From: Paucisalibacillus globulus DSM 18846
GTDB lineage: Bacteria > Bacillota > Bacilli > Bacillales > Amphibacillaceae
Assembly (NCBI RefSeq): GCF_000482485.1
Contig: NZ_AXVK01000020.1
Location: 1-64,000, forward strand
Length of the DNA stretch: 64,000 bases
Reading direction: 5' to 3'
Numbering within the stretch: the stretch's first letter is position 1; each line of letters opens with the position of its first letter. Position numbers and translations under genes: made by a program. Below the pieces are notes generated by a model. That model saw only the letters and a program-made list of their open reading frames with translations. It did not search any database and had not been told where the DNA came from. Shown here one piece after another: positions 28,753 to 38,720 of this stretch.

Positions 28753-29709
28753 TTATACTGCAATTGGAGCCTTAATAGTAGGGTGTGGATCATAGCCTAT
28801 GATTTCAAAATCACTTAATTCAAAATCAAAAATAGATTCTTTTTCTTTATTTAACTGAAGCTTTGGCAAAGCGCGAATATCTCGTCCCATTTGAATGTTT
28901 ACTTGATCCACATGATTAGAATAAATATGGGCATCCCCGAAAGTGTGGACAAATTCTCCAACCTGAAGACCAGTTTCATGGGCAATTAAATGTGTTAGTA
29001 GTGCATAACTAGCAATATTAAAAGGTACACCTAAGAAAACATCTGCACTACGCTGATATAGCTGACAAGAAAGCTTACCGTCAGCAACATAAAATTGGAA
29101 TAAGGTATGGCAAGGTGGTAAAGCCATATTGGGAACATCTTCTGGATTCCATGCTGATACAATATGTCTACGTGAGTTGGGATTGTTACGAATATCTTCA
29201 ATAACATCTTTTAATTGATCAATTGTTTCATTTTGCGATGTTTTCCATGATCGCCACTGCTTACCATATACAGAACCTAAGTCTCCAAATTTTTGAGCAA
29301 AAACATCATCTTCTAGAATGTTTTTCTTAAATATTTCCATTTGCTCTTCATATATACGTTTAAAATCCGGATCAATTTGTGAACGATTACCAAAATCTTT
29401 CATATCGGGACCCGTATATTCATCACCTTCTACCCATTGTTTAAAGGCCCATTCATTCCAAATATTATTGTTATTCTCTAGCAAGTAACGAATATTTGTA
29501 TCTCCTTTAATAAACCATAGAAGCTCACTTGCTACTAAACGGAAGGGAACTCTCTTCGTTGTTAGCAGTGGAAATCCTTCTTGTAAGTTAAAACGCATTT
29601 GGTGACCAAACACGGAATATGTACCTGTATTCGTTCTATCACCACGTTCAGTGCCATTAGATAAGATGTGGTTACATAGGTTAAGGTATGCTTGTTCTCC
29701 TGTTACCAT
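28753..29709 (-). CDS. thyA: Thymidylate synthase
   Basis: 318 residues, methylates dUMP with methylene-tetrahydrofolate. The catalytic Cys lies in [14 protein letters not shown], followed by [23 protein letters not shown]. The length, longer than the 264-residue E. coli type, reflects an insert after residue 90 as in the Lactobacillus casei and staphylococcal enzymes. The ATG at 29709 has GGGGGAG 7 bases upstream. The ATG at 29733 lies before that site. It leads the thyA-dfrA operon. Confidence 0.95.
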   Translation of the reverse strand: MVTGEQAYLNLCNHILSNGTERGDRTNTGTYSVFGHQMRFNLQEGFPLLTTKRVPFRLVASELLWFIKGDTNIRYLLENNNNIWNEWAFKQWVEGDEYTGPDMKDFGNRSQIDPDFKRIYEEQMEIFKKNILEDDVFAQKFGDLGSVYGKQWRSWKTSQNETIDQLKDVIEDIRNNPNSRRHIVSAWNPEDVPNMALPPCHTLFQFYVADGKLSCQLYQRSADVFLGVPFNIASYALLTHLIAHETGLQVGEFVHTFGDAHIYSNHVDQVNIQMGRDIRALPKLQLNKEKESIFDFELSDFEIIGYDPHPTIKAPIAV

Positions 29710-29743
29710 TAGGCTTCTCCCCCATTTTTTCATAGTGTTTTAA

Positions 29744-29771
29744 TTGTATCATAATAATATTGTAATATAAT
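29744..29771 (+). promoter_or_regulatory. Promoter of the NlpC/P60 gene
   Basis: TTGTAT at 29744-29749, 16 bases, TATAAT at 29766-29771. The opposite strand carries the thyA promoter in the same stretch, so the two promoters overlap back to back. Confidence 0.6.
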
Positions 29772-29844
29772 CGTAATTCATAAAACCATTATAAATGCAA
29801 TAAATCTAGTTAACAAGAGCCAAACTGAAAGGGGATTTTTGCTC

Positions 29845-30843
29845 ATGTTAAATGGAACCGTTGAAAATGTAGCAAAAAATACACTTTTATATAGTTTCGT
29901 ATTAAGCCAGCCATTTGCTGTATATGCTGGTGCATATCCAGTATTTGAGAATAAAACATTACTAGAGGCAGAGCAATTGGAGTATGGTGATCATGGTGAA
30001 GCAGTACGAATTTTACAATATAAATTAAATGAACTAGATTACTATGATGATAATGTTGATGGCGAACTTGGTGTTTTAACAGAACATGCTATTAAAAAGT
30101 TCCAACGCGATCACGATATAACAATTACTGGGCAAGCAGATAAAGAAACGATTGTTGCCTTAATTGAAATAGATATTAATCGCAATATTAAAAGATTAGA
30201 GAATTTATCAGATTCTGTTTATCCAGGATTACAAAGTGAAGAAGTTAAAATCATTCAAGAATCTCTACAGTACTTCGGATACTATGAAGGGGAAATTGAC
30301 GGGATGTATGGACCTTTAACAAAAAAGGCTGTAGAGATTGCAGAAGAAAAACATGATATCGACTTTTTGGATCATGCTCCACAAGAATCACTTTACACCA
30401 TGTATAACTCTGAAAAAGAGCAAACAGCTTCCAATGTACAAACAGAATCAACGTCTAATGTTAAGAATGTTAAAGTAAATGCAAATTATTCTAGTATGAT
30501 CCAAACTGCATATGCTCAAGTTGGTACCCCTTATGTATGGGGGGGAACATCTCCAGGTGGTTTTGATTGTAGTGGATTTTTGCAATATGTATATAGTTCA
30601 AATGGTGTTACAATCCCACGAACAGTAAGTGATATCTGGAATTTCGCAGCTCCTATTGATACACTCTCCGTTGGAGATTTAGTATTCTATCAAACCTACA
30701 AACCAGGACCATCTCACGCTGGTATTTATATAGGGAATGGACAATTCATTCATGCCGGTTTAGATGGTGTGGAAGTAAGTAATATGTCCGAACCTTATTG
30801 GGAAACAAGATACTTAGGGGCGAAGCGGATTAGTGGGAGCTAA
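29845..30843 (+). CDS. Secreted NlpC/P60 peptidoglycan endopeptidase with two peptidoglycan-binding domains
   Basis: 332 residues. An N-terminal export signal ends near FAVYAGA. Two PG_binding_1 repeats follow (EYGDHGEAVRILQYKLNEL and SEEVKIIQESLQYFGYYEG), then an NlpC/P60 domain at about 215-332. Catalytic Cys is in GGFDCSGFLQYVY, His in SHAGIYIGNG, and a second His in QFIHAG. It should cut the peptide stems of the wall. The ATG at 29845 is preferred to the TTG at 29839 because AAAGGGGA is 9 bases away. Confidence 0.9.
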   Translation: MLNGTVENVAKNTLLYSFVLSQPFAVYAGAYPVFENKTLLEAEQLEYGDHGEAVRILQYKLNELDYYDDNVDGELGVLTEHAIKKFQRDHDITITGQADKETIVALIEIDINRNIKRLENLSDSVYPGLQSEEVKIIQESLQYFGYYEGEIDGMYGPLTKKAVEIAEEKHDIDFLDHAPQESLYTMYNSEKEQTASNVQTESTSNVKNVKVNANYSSMIQTAYAQVGTPYVWGGTSPGGFDCSGFLQYVYSSNGVTIPRTVSDIWNFAAPIDTLSVGDLVFYQTYKPGPSHAGIYIGNGQFIHAGLDGVEVSNMSEPYWETRYLGAKRISGS

Positions 30844-30874
30844 GATTAAAAATAATATTACACATACAAAACAA

Positions 30875-30914
30875 AAAACAAGGAACGATGAGTCACTCTT
30901 AAGTTCCTTGTTTT
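30875..30914 (+). terminator. Terminator after the NlpC/P60 gene
   Basis: AAAACAAGGAAC pairs with GTTCCTTGTTTT at 30903-30914, followed by AAATTTTTT. Confidence 0.8.
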
Positions 30915-30950
30915 AAATTTTTTAAAAGGAATGCCACTTATATCCAATTA

Positions 30951-31235
30951 TTATTCAAAAAAATCTTCTATATAATTGTGCTTCCCAATTAATTCGAATT
31001 GACTACTACTATCATTATATTCCATAATCATTATCTCTCCATGGTAACCTGAAGAATTGTCTGTATCTACAATTGCTATTCTATTTTCACCTAATGGTAC
31101 TACTGTTTCTCCACCTTCTAGTGATGATGGAAAATTTGGTTGATGATAAGTTGGGTATTCAGGTGCAGGTTTTAATACAATGAAGATCAGGCAAATTAAA
31201 ATACCGAGTAATATCTTACTATTATCGAATTTCAT
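30951..31235 (-). CDS. Small membrane-anchored protein of unknown family
   Basis: 94 residues. Residues 8-22 (ILLGILICLIFIVLK) form one membrane helix with no lipobox, and the rest lies outside. GENRIAIVDTDNSSGYHGEIMIMEYNDSSSQFELIGKHNY reads like a single blade-like beta repeat. GGGGGAG precedes the ATG at good spacing, so it is likely translated. I do not recognise a family. It stands alone. Confidence 0.6.
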   Translation of the reverse strand: MKFDNSKILLGILICLIFIVLKPAPEYPTYHQPNFPSSLEGGETVVPLGENRIAIVDTDNSSGYHGEIMIMEYNDSSSQFELIGKHNYIEDFFE

Positions 31236-31479
31236 ACCACAAACTCCCCCTACTAATTAGCCACTTCTAAATAGTTTCTTCCCCCTGGCTTTTAAAACAT
31301 TAAGATAGTGGTAATTTCTTTGAAAAACTCTCATTATAGGAACATCGATGTAACTACCTCACTCATATTATTCCGTAAGAGACTTCATGTAGCTCTTACG
31401 AGAAGACTGCTCTTTTAAGATAATCTTGCCATACGATCAGCATTGACATCTATAAGTTTTTCTTTCCTAACTACTAAGA

Positions 31480-31515
31480 AAAGCAAGTAATACCCCGATA
31501 TACATTACTTGCTTT
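31480..31515 (-). terminator. Terminator after ypgQ
   Basis: AAAGCAAGTAAT pairs with ATTACTTGCTTT at 31504-31515. The T run on the minus strand is TTTCTTAG. Upstream, 31236-31479 shows only a minor 8-bp inverted repeat (CGTAAGAG/CTCTTACG at 31374-31400). Confidence 0.75.
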
Positions 31516-31521
31516 ATATTA

Positions 31522-32115
31522 CTAATCCCATTCGTTAAAAAATTGTTCTAAATAGGTCTCTACAAAAGCATGTCTTTTTTCTGCCAATTGCTTTGCACCA
31601 TGTGTATGTAAAGTATCCTTAAGGGTCAAAATCTTGTCATAGAAATGCTGGATGGATGTTCCTTCTTTTTTCCGATGATGATAAATTAACCGTCCCTTAG
31701 CCCCACCATACGCAAAAGTTCGAGCAATTCCAATCGCTCCAATTGCATCTATTCTATCAGCATCTTGAATAATTTTTCCTTCAAGTGTTTCAGGGACTTT
31801 CCCTTTACTAAAGGAAACATTTTCGATTGCACGATGAATATCATGAATTTGTTTTTCAGTTAAATGAATAGTTGTTAGAAACTCGTCCATCGATTCCAAG
31901 GCTTGTTTTGAATCCGAAAATAATTTATAATCACCAACATCATGGAGCCAGGCTCCAGCAGTGCAGATAAAATAATCTGCATCTTCTTCTATAGCAATTT
32001 GACTAGCTAGTTTGGCTACACGCTTTAGATGAAAAAAATCATGTCCACTTGAATCTTTACTGAAAAGTTCATGACAATATGTCCTAATAGCCTTAAGTTG
32101 TTCTATTTGTTCCAT
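31522..32115 (-). CDS. ypgQ: HD-domain phosphohydrolase, YpgQ type
   Basis: 197 residues. The HD ligands are seen in SGHDFFHLKRV, CTAGAWLHDVGD (the HD pair) and IIQDADRIDAIGAIG. It matches B. subtilis YpgQ, for which dNTP pyrophosphohydrolase activity has been reported; nucleotide clearance is the likely role. Its ATG overlaps the stop codon of fhs by one base (TAATG), so it is translationally coupled to it. Confidence 0.88.
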   Translation of the reverse strand: MEQIEQLKAIRTYCHELFSKDSSGHDFFHLKRVAKLASQIAIEEDADYFICTAGAWLHDVGDYKLFSDSKQALESMDEFLTTIHLTEKQIHDIHRAIENVSFSKGKVPETLEGKIIQDADRIDAIGAIGIARTFAYGGAKGRLIYHHRKKEGTSIQHFYDKILTLKDTLHTHGAKQLAEKRHAFVETYLEQFFNEWD

Positions 32116-33785
32116 TAAAACAACCCTACAATCTTCCCAGTTTCTGTTACATCCATGTTTAATGCTGCAGGTTTTTTGGGAAGACCTGGCATTGTCATAA
32201 TATCTCCTGTTAATGCCACGATAAATCCAGCTCCGATTGATGGACGGAATTCTCGTATGGTAATATTAAATCCAGTTGGCCTACCGAGTAATGCTGGATT
32301 ATCCGATAAAGAATATTGTGTTTTCGCCATACACACCGGTAACTTATCCCAACCTTGCTTTTCAAAGAAAGCAAGTTGTTTTTTTGCTTTTGAGGAAAAT
32401 TCAACACCTTGACCACCGTATACATTTTGTACAATTTTTTCTATCTTTGCTTCAATAGAATCATCTAGATCATATACATGCTTAAAATTCTTTTCTTTTA
32501 TTTCAATGGTATGAACAATTTTTTCGGCAAGTTCGATTCCGCCTTCTCCACCTTTTGCCCATACATCCGTTAATGCAACCTCATAGTCCTTTTCCTCACA
32601 CCATGCTTTAATATATTCCACTTCATTCGGTGTATCAGTAGGGAATTTATTGATAGCGATGACAAATGGTAAACCAAACTGCTCTATGGTCTCAATATGC
32701 TTTTGAAGGTTCTCCATTCCGAGTTTTAATGCATCTATATTCTCCTCGGTTAGATCATCCTTTGAAACACCACCGTTCATTTTAAGAGCACGAATGGTGG
32801 CGACAATCACAACCGCAGCTGTGTCAATATCACCAGCTCTTGTTTTAATATCAAGAAACTTCTCTGCGCCTAAGTCAGCACCAAATCCCGCTTCTGTTAC
32901 AACATATTCTCCTAACTTTGCAGCTGTTTTGGTTGCGATAATACTATTACAACCATGTGCAATATTAGCAAAAGGTCCACCGTGAATAATTGCAGGCGTA
33001 TTCTCAATTGTTTGTACTAGGTTTGGCTTAATTGCATCTTTAAGTAGTAAGGTTAATGCACCTTCCACTTTTAAATCCCGAACATATACAGGCTCTTCTT
33101 GATATGTATATCCAATCATTATATTAGAAATCCTAGTTTTTAAATCCTCAAGATCCTTGGATAAGCAAAGGATTGCCATTATTTCGGAAGCAACAGTAAT
33201 GTTGAATCCATCTTCCCTCGGAACACCACGTAATGGCCCACCAAGTCCAACAACGATTTGTCTAAGTGCACGATCATTGACATCCATTACACGTTTAAAT
33301 TCGATTCTTCGAGGATCAATGTTTAATACATTCCCTTGGTGTATATGGTTGTCAATCAATGCAGCTAGAACATTATTGGCACTTGTTATAGCATGTAGGT
33401 CGCCAGTAAAGTGTAGATTAATATCTTCCATAGGTAATACTTGTGAGTATCCCCCACCAGCAGCACCACCTTTAATTCCCATAACTGGCCCAAGTGAAGG
33501 TTCTCTTAAAGCTATTATTGCCTTTTTGCCAATTTTATTTAGTGCTTGTCCAAGACCAACTGTAACGGTTGATTTTCCTTCCCCAGCCGGTGTTGGGCTA
33601 ATTGCAGTGACTAGAATGACTTTCCCATTTGGTTTATCAGCCATTTTTTTCAGTAGTTTATCGGATAATTTTGCTTTCGTATGTCCGTATGGTTCAAAAT
33701 CCTCATTAGTTAAACCTAAATTCTCAGCTATTTCATTAATTGGTTTTAAAGTTGCTTGTTGTGCTATTTCAATATCTGTTTTCAT
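32115..33785 (-). CDS. fhs: Formate-tetrahydrofolate ligase
   Basis: 556 residues. It makes 10-formyl-tetrahydrofolate from formate, ATP and tetrahydrofolate. The P-loop is [18 protein letters not shown] near residue 67. [23 protein letters not shown] and [20 protein letters not shown] are family signatures. The length is exactly that expected. AAGGAAGGG lies upstream of the ATG. It is the first gene of a two-gene unit with ypgQ. B. subtilis 168 lacks fhs as I recall, while many other Bacillaceae have it. Confidence 0.95.
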   Translation of the reverse strand: MKTDIEIAQQATLKPINEIAENLGLTNEDFEPYGHTKAKLSDKLLKKMADKPNGKVILVTAISPTPAGEGKSTVTVGLGQALNKIGKKAIIALREPSLGPVMGIKGGAAGGGYSQVLPMEDINLHFTGDLHAITSANNVLAALIDNHIHQGNVLNIDPRRIEFKRVMDVNDRALRQIVVGLGGPLRGVPREDGFNITVASEIMAILCLSKDLEDLKTRISNIMIGYTYQEEPVYVRDLKVEGALTLLLKDAIKPNLVQTIENTPAIIHGGPFANIAHGCNSIIATKTAAKLGEYVVTEAGFGADLGAEKFLDIKTRAGDIDTAAVVIVATIRALKMNGGVSKDDLTEENIDALKLGMENLQKHIETIEQFGLPFVIAINKFPTDTPNEVEYIKAWCEEKDYEVALTDVWAKGGEGGIELAEKIVHTIEIKEKNFKHVYDLDDSIEAKIEKIVQNVYGGQGVEFSSKAKKQLAFFEKQGWDKLPVCMAKTQYSLSDNPALLGRPTGFNITIREFRPSIGAGFIVALTGDIMTMPGLPKKPAALNMDVTETGKIVGLF

Positions 33786-33934
33786 TTCTCTTCTTCCCTT
33801 CCTTATTTATAGGTACTCGAAAAATTGTACATGATACATAAATCAATATAAAATAAACATACTAAGATTATACAATGAATGTCTGTATATTAACAGATAC
33901 ATTGGATGATTCTGCATATTTCACAATATGAAAC

Positions 33935-33963
33935 TTGACTGTATATTTAAAATAAGCTATAGT
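33935..33963 (+). promoter_or_regulatory. Promoter of the cold shock gene, with a leader of about 160 bases
   Basis: TTGACT at 33935-33940, 17 bases, TATAGT at 33958-33963. A start near 33970 leaves about 160 untranslated bases before the csp ATG. A long structured leader is a feature of cold shock mRNAs. Confidence 0.7.
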
Positions 33964-34131
33964 TGACACAAGCAAAGAAGATTTATGGATCATTAAGAAA
34001 TGGTGGCTTCGATATGAAAGAAGTGGGTTACGTATGATCCAATCTTTCTGTCTGAGCTGCCTTTTTTGATACTCATTTTTCTGATTTGTATTAACACGTT
34101 TTACGTGAAGTTTTTAGGAGGATTAATTTAC

Positions 34132-34332
34132 ATGGAAAACGGAGTAGTAAAATGGTTTAACGCAGAAAAAGGTTATGGTTTTATTTCTGTTGAAGGTGGA
34201 AACGATGTGTTTGTACACTATTCAGCAATTCAAGGCGAGGGTTTTAAATCTTTAGAAGAAGGCCAAGAAGTAACTTTTGATATCGTCGAAGGTGAACGTG
34301 GTCCACAAGCATCTAATGTAGTCAAAAAATAA
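34132..34332 (+). CDS. csp: Cold shock protein (CspB/CspD type)
   Basis: 66 residues, single OB fold. RNP1 is KGYGFISV and RNP2 is VFVHYSAI, the two nucleic-acid-binding strands. It begins [17 protein letters not shown]. It should act as an RNA chaperone. TTAGGAGGATT precedes the ATG. The longer open frame starting at 34066 covers the leader and has no support. A terminator with eight T follows. Confidence 0.95.
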   Translation: MENGVVKWFNAEKGYGFISVEGGNDVFVHYSAIQGEGFKSLEEGQEVTFDIVEGERGPQASNVVKK

Positions 34333-34347
34333 AAAACATATATGTAG

Positions 34348-34379
34348 AACGGTAATCGCAACTGATTACCGTTTTTTTT
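34348..34379 (+). terminator. Terminator after csp
   Basis: AACGGTAATC pairs with GATTACCGTT around six bases, then a run of T. Confidence 0.9.
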
Positions 34380-34433
34380 GATATATTAACGTATTATCTT
34401 TCCACTTTCATGCGAGAACTTACATATTCACTG

Positions 34434-34952
34434 TTATATTTTTGGTATGGAAGCCAAAGCCTTTTCTTCCGCTGGTATCCGAATTCTAAGTAGAATAATA
34501 TGCAATATAGGAAATAAGATCGCGGAAAAATAAGCACCAAATAACATCGGAATAATGAACAATTCAACTGCAACAATAATATAGTTAGGATGTTTAACAT
34601 ACTTATAAGGACCCTTTTTAATAAGCGCAACCCGTGGTAGAACGATAATTTTTGTATTCCAAAACCGACCTAAGGAATAGATACACCAAAATCGTGCAAG
34701 TTGAGCAGCCACAAATACTACAAAGTATAAATAATTAAAACCAACATCTAACGTATTACCTTTCATAAACACCTCAACAATTACACATAAGAAGAACAAC
34801 GTATGCAAATATATAAACCATTTATAATGTTCTCCTCCTGCTTCTATGCCTCCTCTTTCCTTCATCCATTTTTCGTTATTTTTTGCAATGACAAGTTCCA
34901 CAAGTCTTTGACCGATGATAAATATAATCAAAATCCAAGCCCACAGTTCCAT
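34434..34952 (-). CDS. bpsB: Isoprenylcysteine carboxyl methyltransferase-family protein, BpsB/YpbQ type
   Basis: 172 residues, four or five membrane helices. GPYKYVKHPNYIIVAVELF is the conserved ICMT-family segment that binds S-adenosylmethionine. In B. subtilis, BpsB O-methylates the alkylpyrones made by the type III polyketide synthase BpsA. Here it also follows the synthase gene directly, overlapping its stop codon by one base (TAATG). Confidence 0.88.
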   Translation of the reverse strand: MELWAWILIIFIIGQRLVELVIAKNNEKWMKERGGIEAGGEHYKWFIYLHTLFFLCVIVEVFMKGNTLDVGFNYLYFVVFVAAQLARFWCIYSLGRFWNTKIIVLPRVALIKKGPYKYVKHPNYIIVAVELFIIPMLFGAYFSAILFPILHIILLRIRIPAEEKALASIPKI

Positions 34953-36037
34953 TATTCATCCCACTCCAGTAATAATATTTCCGAACTAAAACCTGGTCCC
35001 AATGCGGTTATAACTCCTTTAGTTCCTAATTTCATATCTTTTTCTAACCATTTAAACAAGACATACTGAACAGTTGCTGATGACATATTCCCATGGTCAC
35101 GAAGTATTTCAGCAGAATAATGTAGCTTTTCCGTTGAAATATGTAAAGCTTCCACCATAGCGTCTAATACTTTTTTTCCTCCAGGATGAGAAATGAATGC
35201 ATCAATTATATCTATACTCAACCCCTCTTGTTGCAGAAACTTTTGCATATGATTTTTCCAAATAGTGTGGACTAAAGCAGGTATGCTTTTTGAGAATATC
35301 ACTTCAAAACCAGTATTAATAATCTTCCAACCCATTACATTTGTACTATCCTTTTCCGTATATGAACTGTAGCTTTTAATTAATGGTAACGGCTTTATTA
35401 AAGACTTCCTATATATAGATTCTTCCCCAATAAGTAATAATGCGCTCACACCATCTCCAAACAATGCAGTCCCAATCAAGTTACTTTTCTTTTGGTCTCC
35501 TTTTTGAAAAGTTAAACTACAAATTTCACAATTAATTAGTATGGCTACTTTAGTTGGATTTGCTTTTAACCAATTGTATACACGAGATAAGCCAATTGCC
35601 CCACCCGCACATCCAAGTCCCCAAAGTGGCATTCTTTCAACATTCTCACGAAAAGGTCGTTCATTTATTAAATAGGTATCTATAGATGGTGTCGATATAC
35701 CTGTACTAGATACAAATGCAAGTAAGTCTATATCTTCATATGTTACCTCTTCAGAAAGGAAGGTATTTTTTAAACATTCATCCATCGCATTCAATGTGTA
35801 ATGGATTGCATTCTGATGATATAAGTCATTCCTTTCTTCAAAGCTATGTTCCACTAAAAACCAGTCCTGTGGTACAACAAATTGTCTTTTCTCAATTGCT
35901 GCATTATCAAATACAGGCAACAACCGTGATACTTCTCTTTCTGAATAACTAAATATATTTTGTACTAAATCTTTGATTCTATTTTGCTCTATTTCATATA
36001 TTGGAATTCCTTTTCCAACTGAACATATAATTGCCAT
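34952..36037 (-). CDS. bpsA: Type III polyketide synthase (chalcone synthase-like), BpsA type
   Basis: 361 residues, thiolase fold. The catalytic triad is visible: Cys in LWGLGCAGGAIGL, His in AFISHPGGKKV, and Asn in RDHGNMSSATV. It extends fatty acyl-CoA with malonyl-CoA to alkylpyrones or related lipids. The pair with the methyltransferase gene is conserved in Bacillus. AGGTGAG precedes the ATG. Confidence 0.92.
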   Translation of the reverse strand: MAIICSVGKGIPIYEIEQNRIKDLVQNIFSYSEREVSRLLPVFDNAAIEKRQFVVPQDWFLVEHSFEERNDLYHQNAIHYTLNAMDECLKNTFLSEEVTYEDIDLLAFVSSTGISTPSIDTYLINERPFRENVERMPLWGLGCAGGAIGLSRVYNWLKANPTKVAILINCEICSLTFQKGDQKKSNLIGTALFGDGVSALLLIGEESIYRKSLIKPLPLIKSYSSYTEKDSTNVMGWKIINTGFEVIFSKSIPALVHTIWKNHMQKFLQQEGLSIDIIDAFISHPGGKKVLDAMVEALHISTEKLHYSAEILRDHGNMSSATVQYVLFKWLEKDMKLGTKGVITALGPGFSSEILLLEWDE

Positions 36038-36279
36038 TTTCTCACCTATATAATATTTATTTTAGCTTTAGTTTGTGGACGTTTTCATAATTTATTACTA
36101 TTTTTTACATATTTCTGCCACAAATAAAATAACCATTTTCCGTTCAAAGCCAGCTATTTCAATACTTACAGCCTACTATTGAACAAAAAATGAACGTTTG
36201 GTTTTATGTGTTTTTCCCACTGGTAATTTGTGTATTATGAAGTTGAACCAACAATTACACAGAAAAGGGAGGATCTCTA

Positions 36280-36417
36280 ATGCGAAAACAAGAAGTTAAA
36301 AAAGCATCTGAGAAAGATAAGCCCGATTTAAAAGGAACTTTTGTTTCTGTAATGCTTTTAGGCGTCTTTATCATTATTACTTGGTTTGGCGCATTTGCAT
36401 TATTTATTTCAAGGTAA
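36280..36417 (+). CDS. Cytochrome c oxidase subunit IIa-like small membrane protein
   Basis: 45 residues beginning MRKQEVKKASEKDKPDLKGT, then one membrane helix FVSVMLLGVFIIITWFGAFAL and a short RG-free end. This is the layout of the small subunit IIa of ba3-type oxidases. AAGGGAGG is 7 to 8 bases upstream of the ATG. It lies 28 bases before the subunit II gene, so it is the first gene of the oxidase operon. Confidence 0.85.
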   Translation: MRKQEVKKASEKDKPDLKGTFVSVMLLGVFIIITWFGAFALFISR

Positions 36418-36445
36418 GTTCAACTAAAAGGAGCGTGAAGAAACT

Positions 36446-36949
36446 ATGCATTTGCATAAGTATGAAAAAATTTGGTTAATATTTGGTACTGGTTCATTGG
36501 TCGTATTTCTACTTATTGTCGGTTATGGAGCTTTTTGGCAAGGTACCCACCCTCAAAGTCATGGGGTTACAATCGATACGAACAATATTGAATCTAATGA
36601 AGCTTTTAAACCAGAAAATTTAGGGTTAACAAAAGTAGAAGAGGATAAATACATTGTCAACATCGCAGCTAGTGCCTTTTTCTATGACCTTGGTAAGGAT
36701 GAAGATGGTAAATCCGTAAAAACCATCCGTATTCCAAAGGGCTCTACAGTATTATGGCAAGCAGCTACAAAAGATGTCGTTCACGGATTTCATGTTGCTG
36801 GGACTAATGTCAACATGATGGTTGAACCAGGTTATGTAAGTAGCATTGAAACGGTAATGGATAAGCCTGGTACTTATACAATTGTTTGTAACGAGTATTG
36901 TGGAATTGGGCATCACATGATGTATGCCACAGTGGAGGTGTATGAATAA
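36446..36949 (+). CDS. cbaB: ba3-type cytochrome c oxidase subunit II (CuA)
   Basis: 167 residues. One N-terminal membrane helix (IFGTGSLVVFLLIVGYGAF) anchors a cupredoxin domain. The CuA ligands appear as the His in DVVHGFHV and the CNEYCGIGHHMM cluster (two Cys, His, Met). It takes electrons from cytochrome c. Its short size, with a single helix, is the ba3 form. Its stop overlaps the start of subunit I (TAATG). Confidence 0.92.
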   Translation: MHLHKYEKIWLIFGTGSLVVFLLIVGYGAFWQGTHPQSHGVTIDTNNIESNEAFKPENLGLTKVEEDKYIVNIAASAFFYDLGKDEDGKSVKTIRIPKGSTVLWQAATKDVVHGFHVAGTNVNMMVEPGYVSSIETVMDKPGTYTIVCNEYCGIGHHMMYATVEVYE

Positions 36950-38637
36950 TGCAATTAGCCAAAAAAGAGACAGTATCAAAAACATCCGTTCAAGCATTAC
37001 CCATTTCTAAACCTGAATCTAGACTTTATATGTCATTTATTTCTGTTGCATTTATTTCTTTACTAATAGGTGGATTAATGGGTTTACTTCAAGTACTAGT
37101 TCGTTCCGGTACGTTTACCTTACCAGCAGGGATTGATTATTATCAAGTTCTTACTGTCCACGGTGTTATTTTAGGTCTCGTATTGACTACTTATTTTATT
37201 ATTGGTTTCCATTTCTCCTTAATGGGAAAAACTGTTGGTATTTCGTTAAAACAACGTAAAGTAGCTTGGATTGCATTCTGGATTATGGTAATTGGTACAG
37301 TCATGACTGCTGTAACAATTCTGTATGGTGAAGCAAGTGTACTCTATACATTTTATGCCCCACTGAGAGCTCATCCAGCATTTTACATTGGTTTAGCATT
37401 AGTTATCGTTGGTAGCTGGGTTGCTGGATTTGTTAACTGGCATCAATTAAAAGTATGGAAAAAAGCACATCCTGGTGAAAAATCACCTCTATTAGCATTT
37501 ATGGTTACTATTAATACGGTAATGTGGTTTATTGCTTCATTAGGAGTTGCTGTAGCAGTTTTAATTCAATTTATACCTTGGTCACTTGGTTATGCAGAAA
37601 CAATCAATGTATTATTAAGTAGAACATTATTCTGGTATTTTGGGCATCCACTAGTTTATTTCTGGTTATTACCTGCTTATATGGCGTGGTACGCAATTAT
37701 TCCGAAAATAATTGGTGGAAAACTATTTAGTGATTCCCTAGCTAGAATGTCATTTGTATTATTCTTATTCTTCTCCATTCCAGTCGGATTTCACCATCAA
37801 TTAACAGAACCAGGTATTGATCCTACTTGGAAGTTTATTCAAGTTACATTAACAATGATGGTTGTCATTCCAAGTTTAATGACTGCATTCTCTTTGTTTG
37901 CAACATTCGAAATAACTGGTCGTCGTAAAGGTGCCAAAGGATTATTTGGATGGTTTAAGAAGTTACCATGGAAAGATGTTCGTTTCCTAGCACCATTTAT
38001 CGGTATGTTAGCATTTATTCCTGGAGGTGCTGGTGGTATCATTAACGCTTCCCACCAAATGAACTCGTTAATTCACAATACAATTTGGGTTACTGGACAT
38101 TTCCACTTAACAGTAGCAACAACTGTTATGCTGACTTTCTTTGGAATTAGTTATTGGTTGATTCCACACTTAAGAGGTAGAAAATTAACACCTCAAATTA
38201 ACCGTTTAGGCATTATTCAAGCTATCATTTGGACAGTCGGTATGACTATCATGTCTGGTGCAATGCATATCCAAGGCTTGCTAGGAGCACCAAGACGTTC
38301 TTCATACTCTGAGTATGGCGGCGGTGAGCAAGTTACAGAATGGATTGGCTACCAAATGGCACAAGCTATCGGTGGAACTATTCTATTTATCGGTATCCTA
38401 CTAATGGTCTACATCTTCATTAAATTAACATTCTTCGCTCCAAAAGGTGTGGAAGAATTTCCAATTGCTGAGGAAGAAGAAGATGCCGAAGCAACACCTG
38501 CTTGGTTTGAAAATTGGAAATTATGGATTGGTATTACAATTGCTTTAATCTTAGTTGCTTATACTGTTCCAGTTATTGATATTATTCAACATTCACCTAC
38601 AGGATCTGTTCCTTTTGACTTTCCTATAGGTAGATAA
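36949..38637 (+). CDS. cbaA: ba3-type cytochrome c oxidase subunit I
   Basis: 562 residues with about 13 membrane helices. Haem and CuB ligands: His in TVHGVILGLVL, HPLVYFWLLPAY, and GHFHLTVATTVM. Tyr in the HPLVYFW segment fits the cross-linked Tyr of this class. It reduces oxygen to water and pumps protons with high oxygen affinity. It is the last gene of the operon, closed by an 18-bp terminator stem. Confidence 0.93.
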   Translation: MQLAKKETVSKTSVQALPISKPESRLYMSFISVAFISLLIGGLMGLLQVLVRSGTFTLPAGIDYYQVLTVHGVILGLVLTTYFIIGFHFSLMGKTVGISLKQRKVAWIAFWIMVIGTVMTAVTILYGEASVLYTFYAPLRAHPAFYIGLALVIVGSWVAGFVNWHQLKVWKKAHPGEKSPLLAFMVTINTVMWFIASLGVAVAVLIQFIPWSLGYAETINVLLSRTLFWYFGHPLVYFWLLPAYMAWYAIIPKIIGGKLFSDSLARMSFVLFLFFSIPVGFHHQLTEPGIDPTWKFIQVTLTMMVVIPSLMTAFSLFATFEITGRRKGAKGLFGWFKKLPWKDVRFLAPFIGMLAFIPGGAGGIINASHQMNSLIHNTIWVTGHFHLTVATTVMLTFFGISYWLIPHLRGRKLTPQINRLGIIQAIIWTVGMTIMSGAMHIQGLLGAPRRSSYSEYGGGEQVTEWIGYQMAQAIGGTILFIGILLMVYIFIKLTFFAPKGVEEFPIAEEEEDAEATPAWFENWKLWIGITIALILVAYTVPVIDIIQHSPTGSVPFDFPIGR

Positions 38638-38684
38638 ACAATAAACAAGGAGTGACCGAATATGGCCACTCCTTGTTTATTGTT
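38637..38684 (+). terminator. Terminator of the ba3 oxidase operon
   Basis: An 18-base stem, left arm ending AACAAGGAGTG and right arm starting CACTCCTTGTT, spans 38637-38654 and 38667-38684. Confidence 0.85.
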
Positions 38685-38720
38685 AAAATATCTGAAATGT
38701 TATTGTTACATTATTTGTAT

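Noticed and set aside
33157-33834. 225-codon open frame on the plus strand across the start of fhs
   Set aside because: It is fully antisense to the conserved fhs gene, has no ribosome binding site, and its sequence is a frame shadow.
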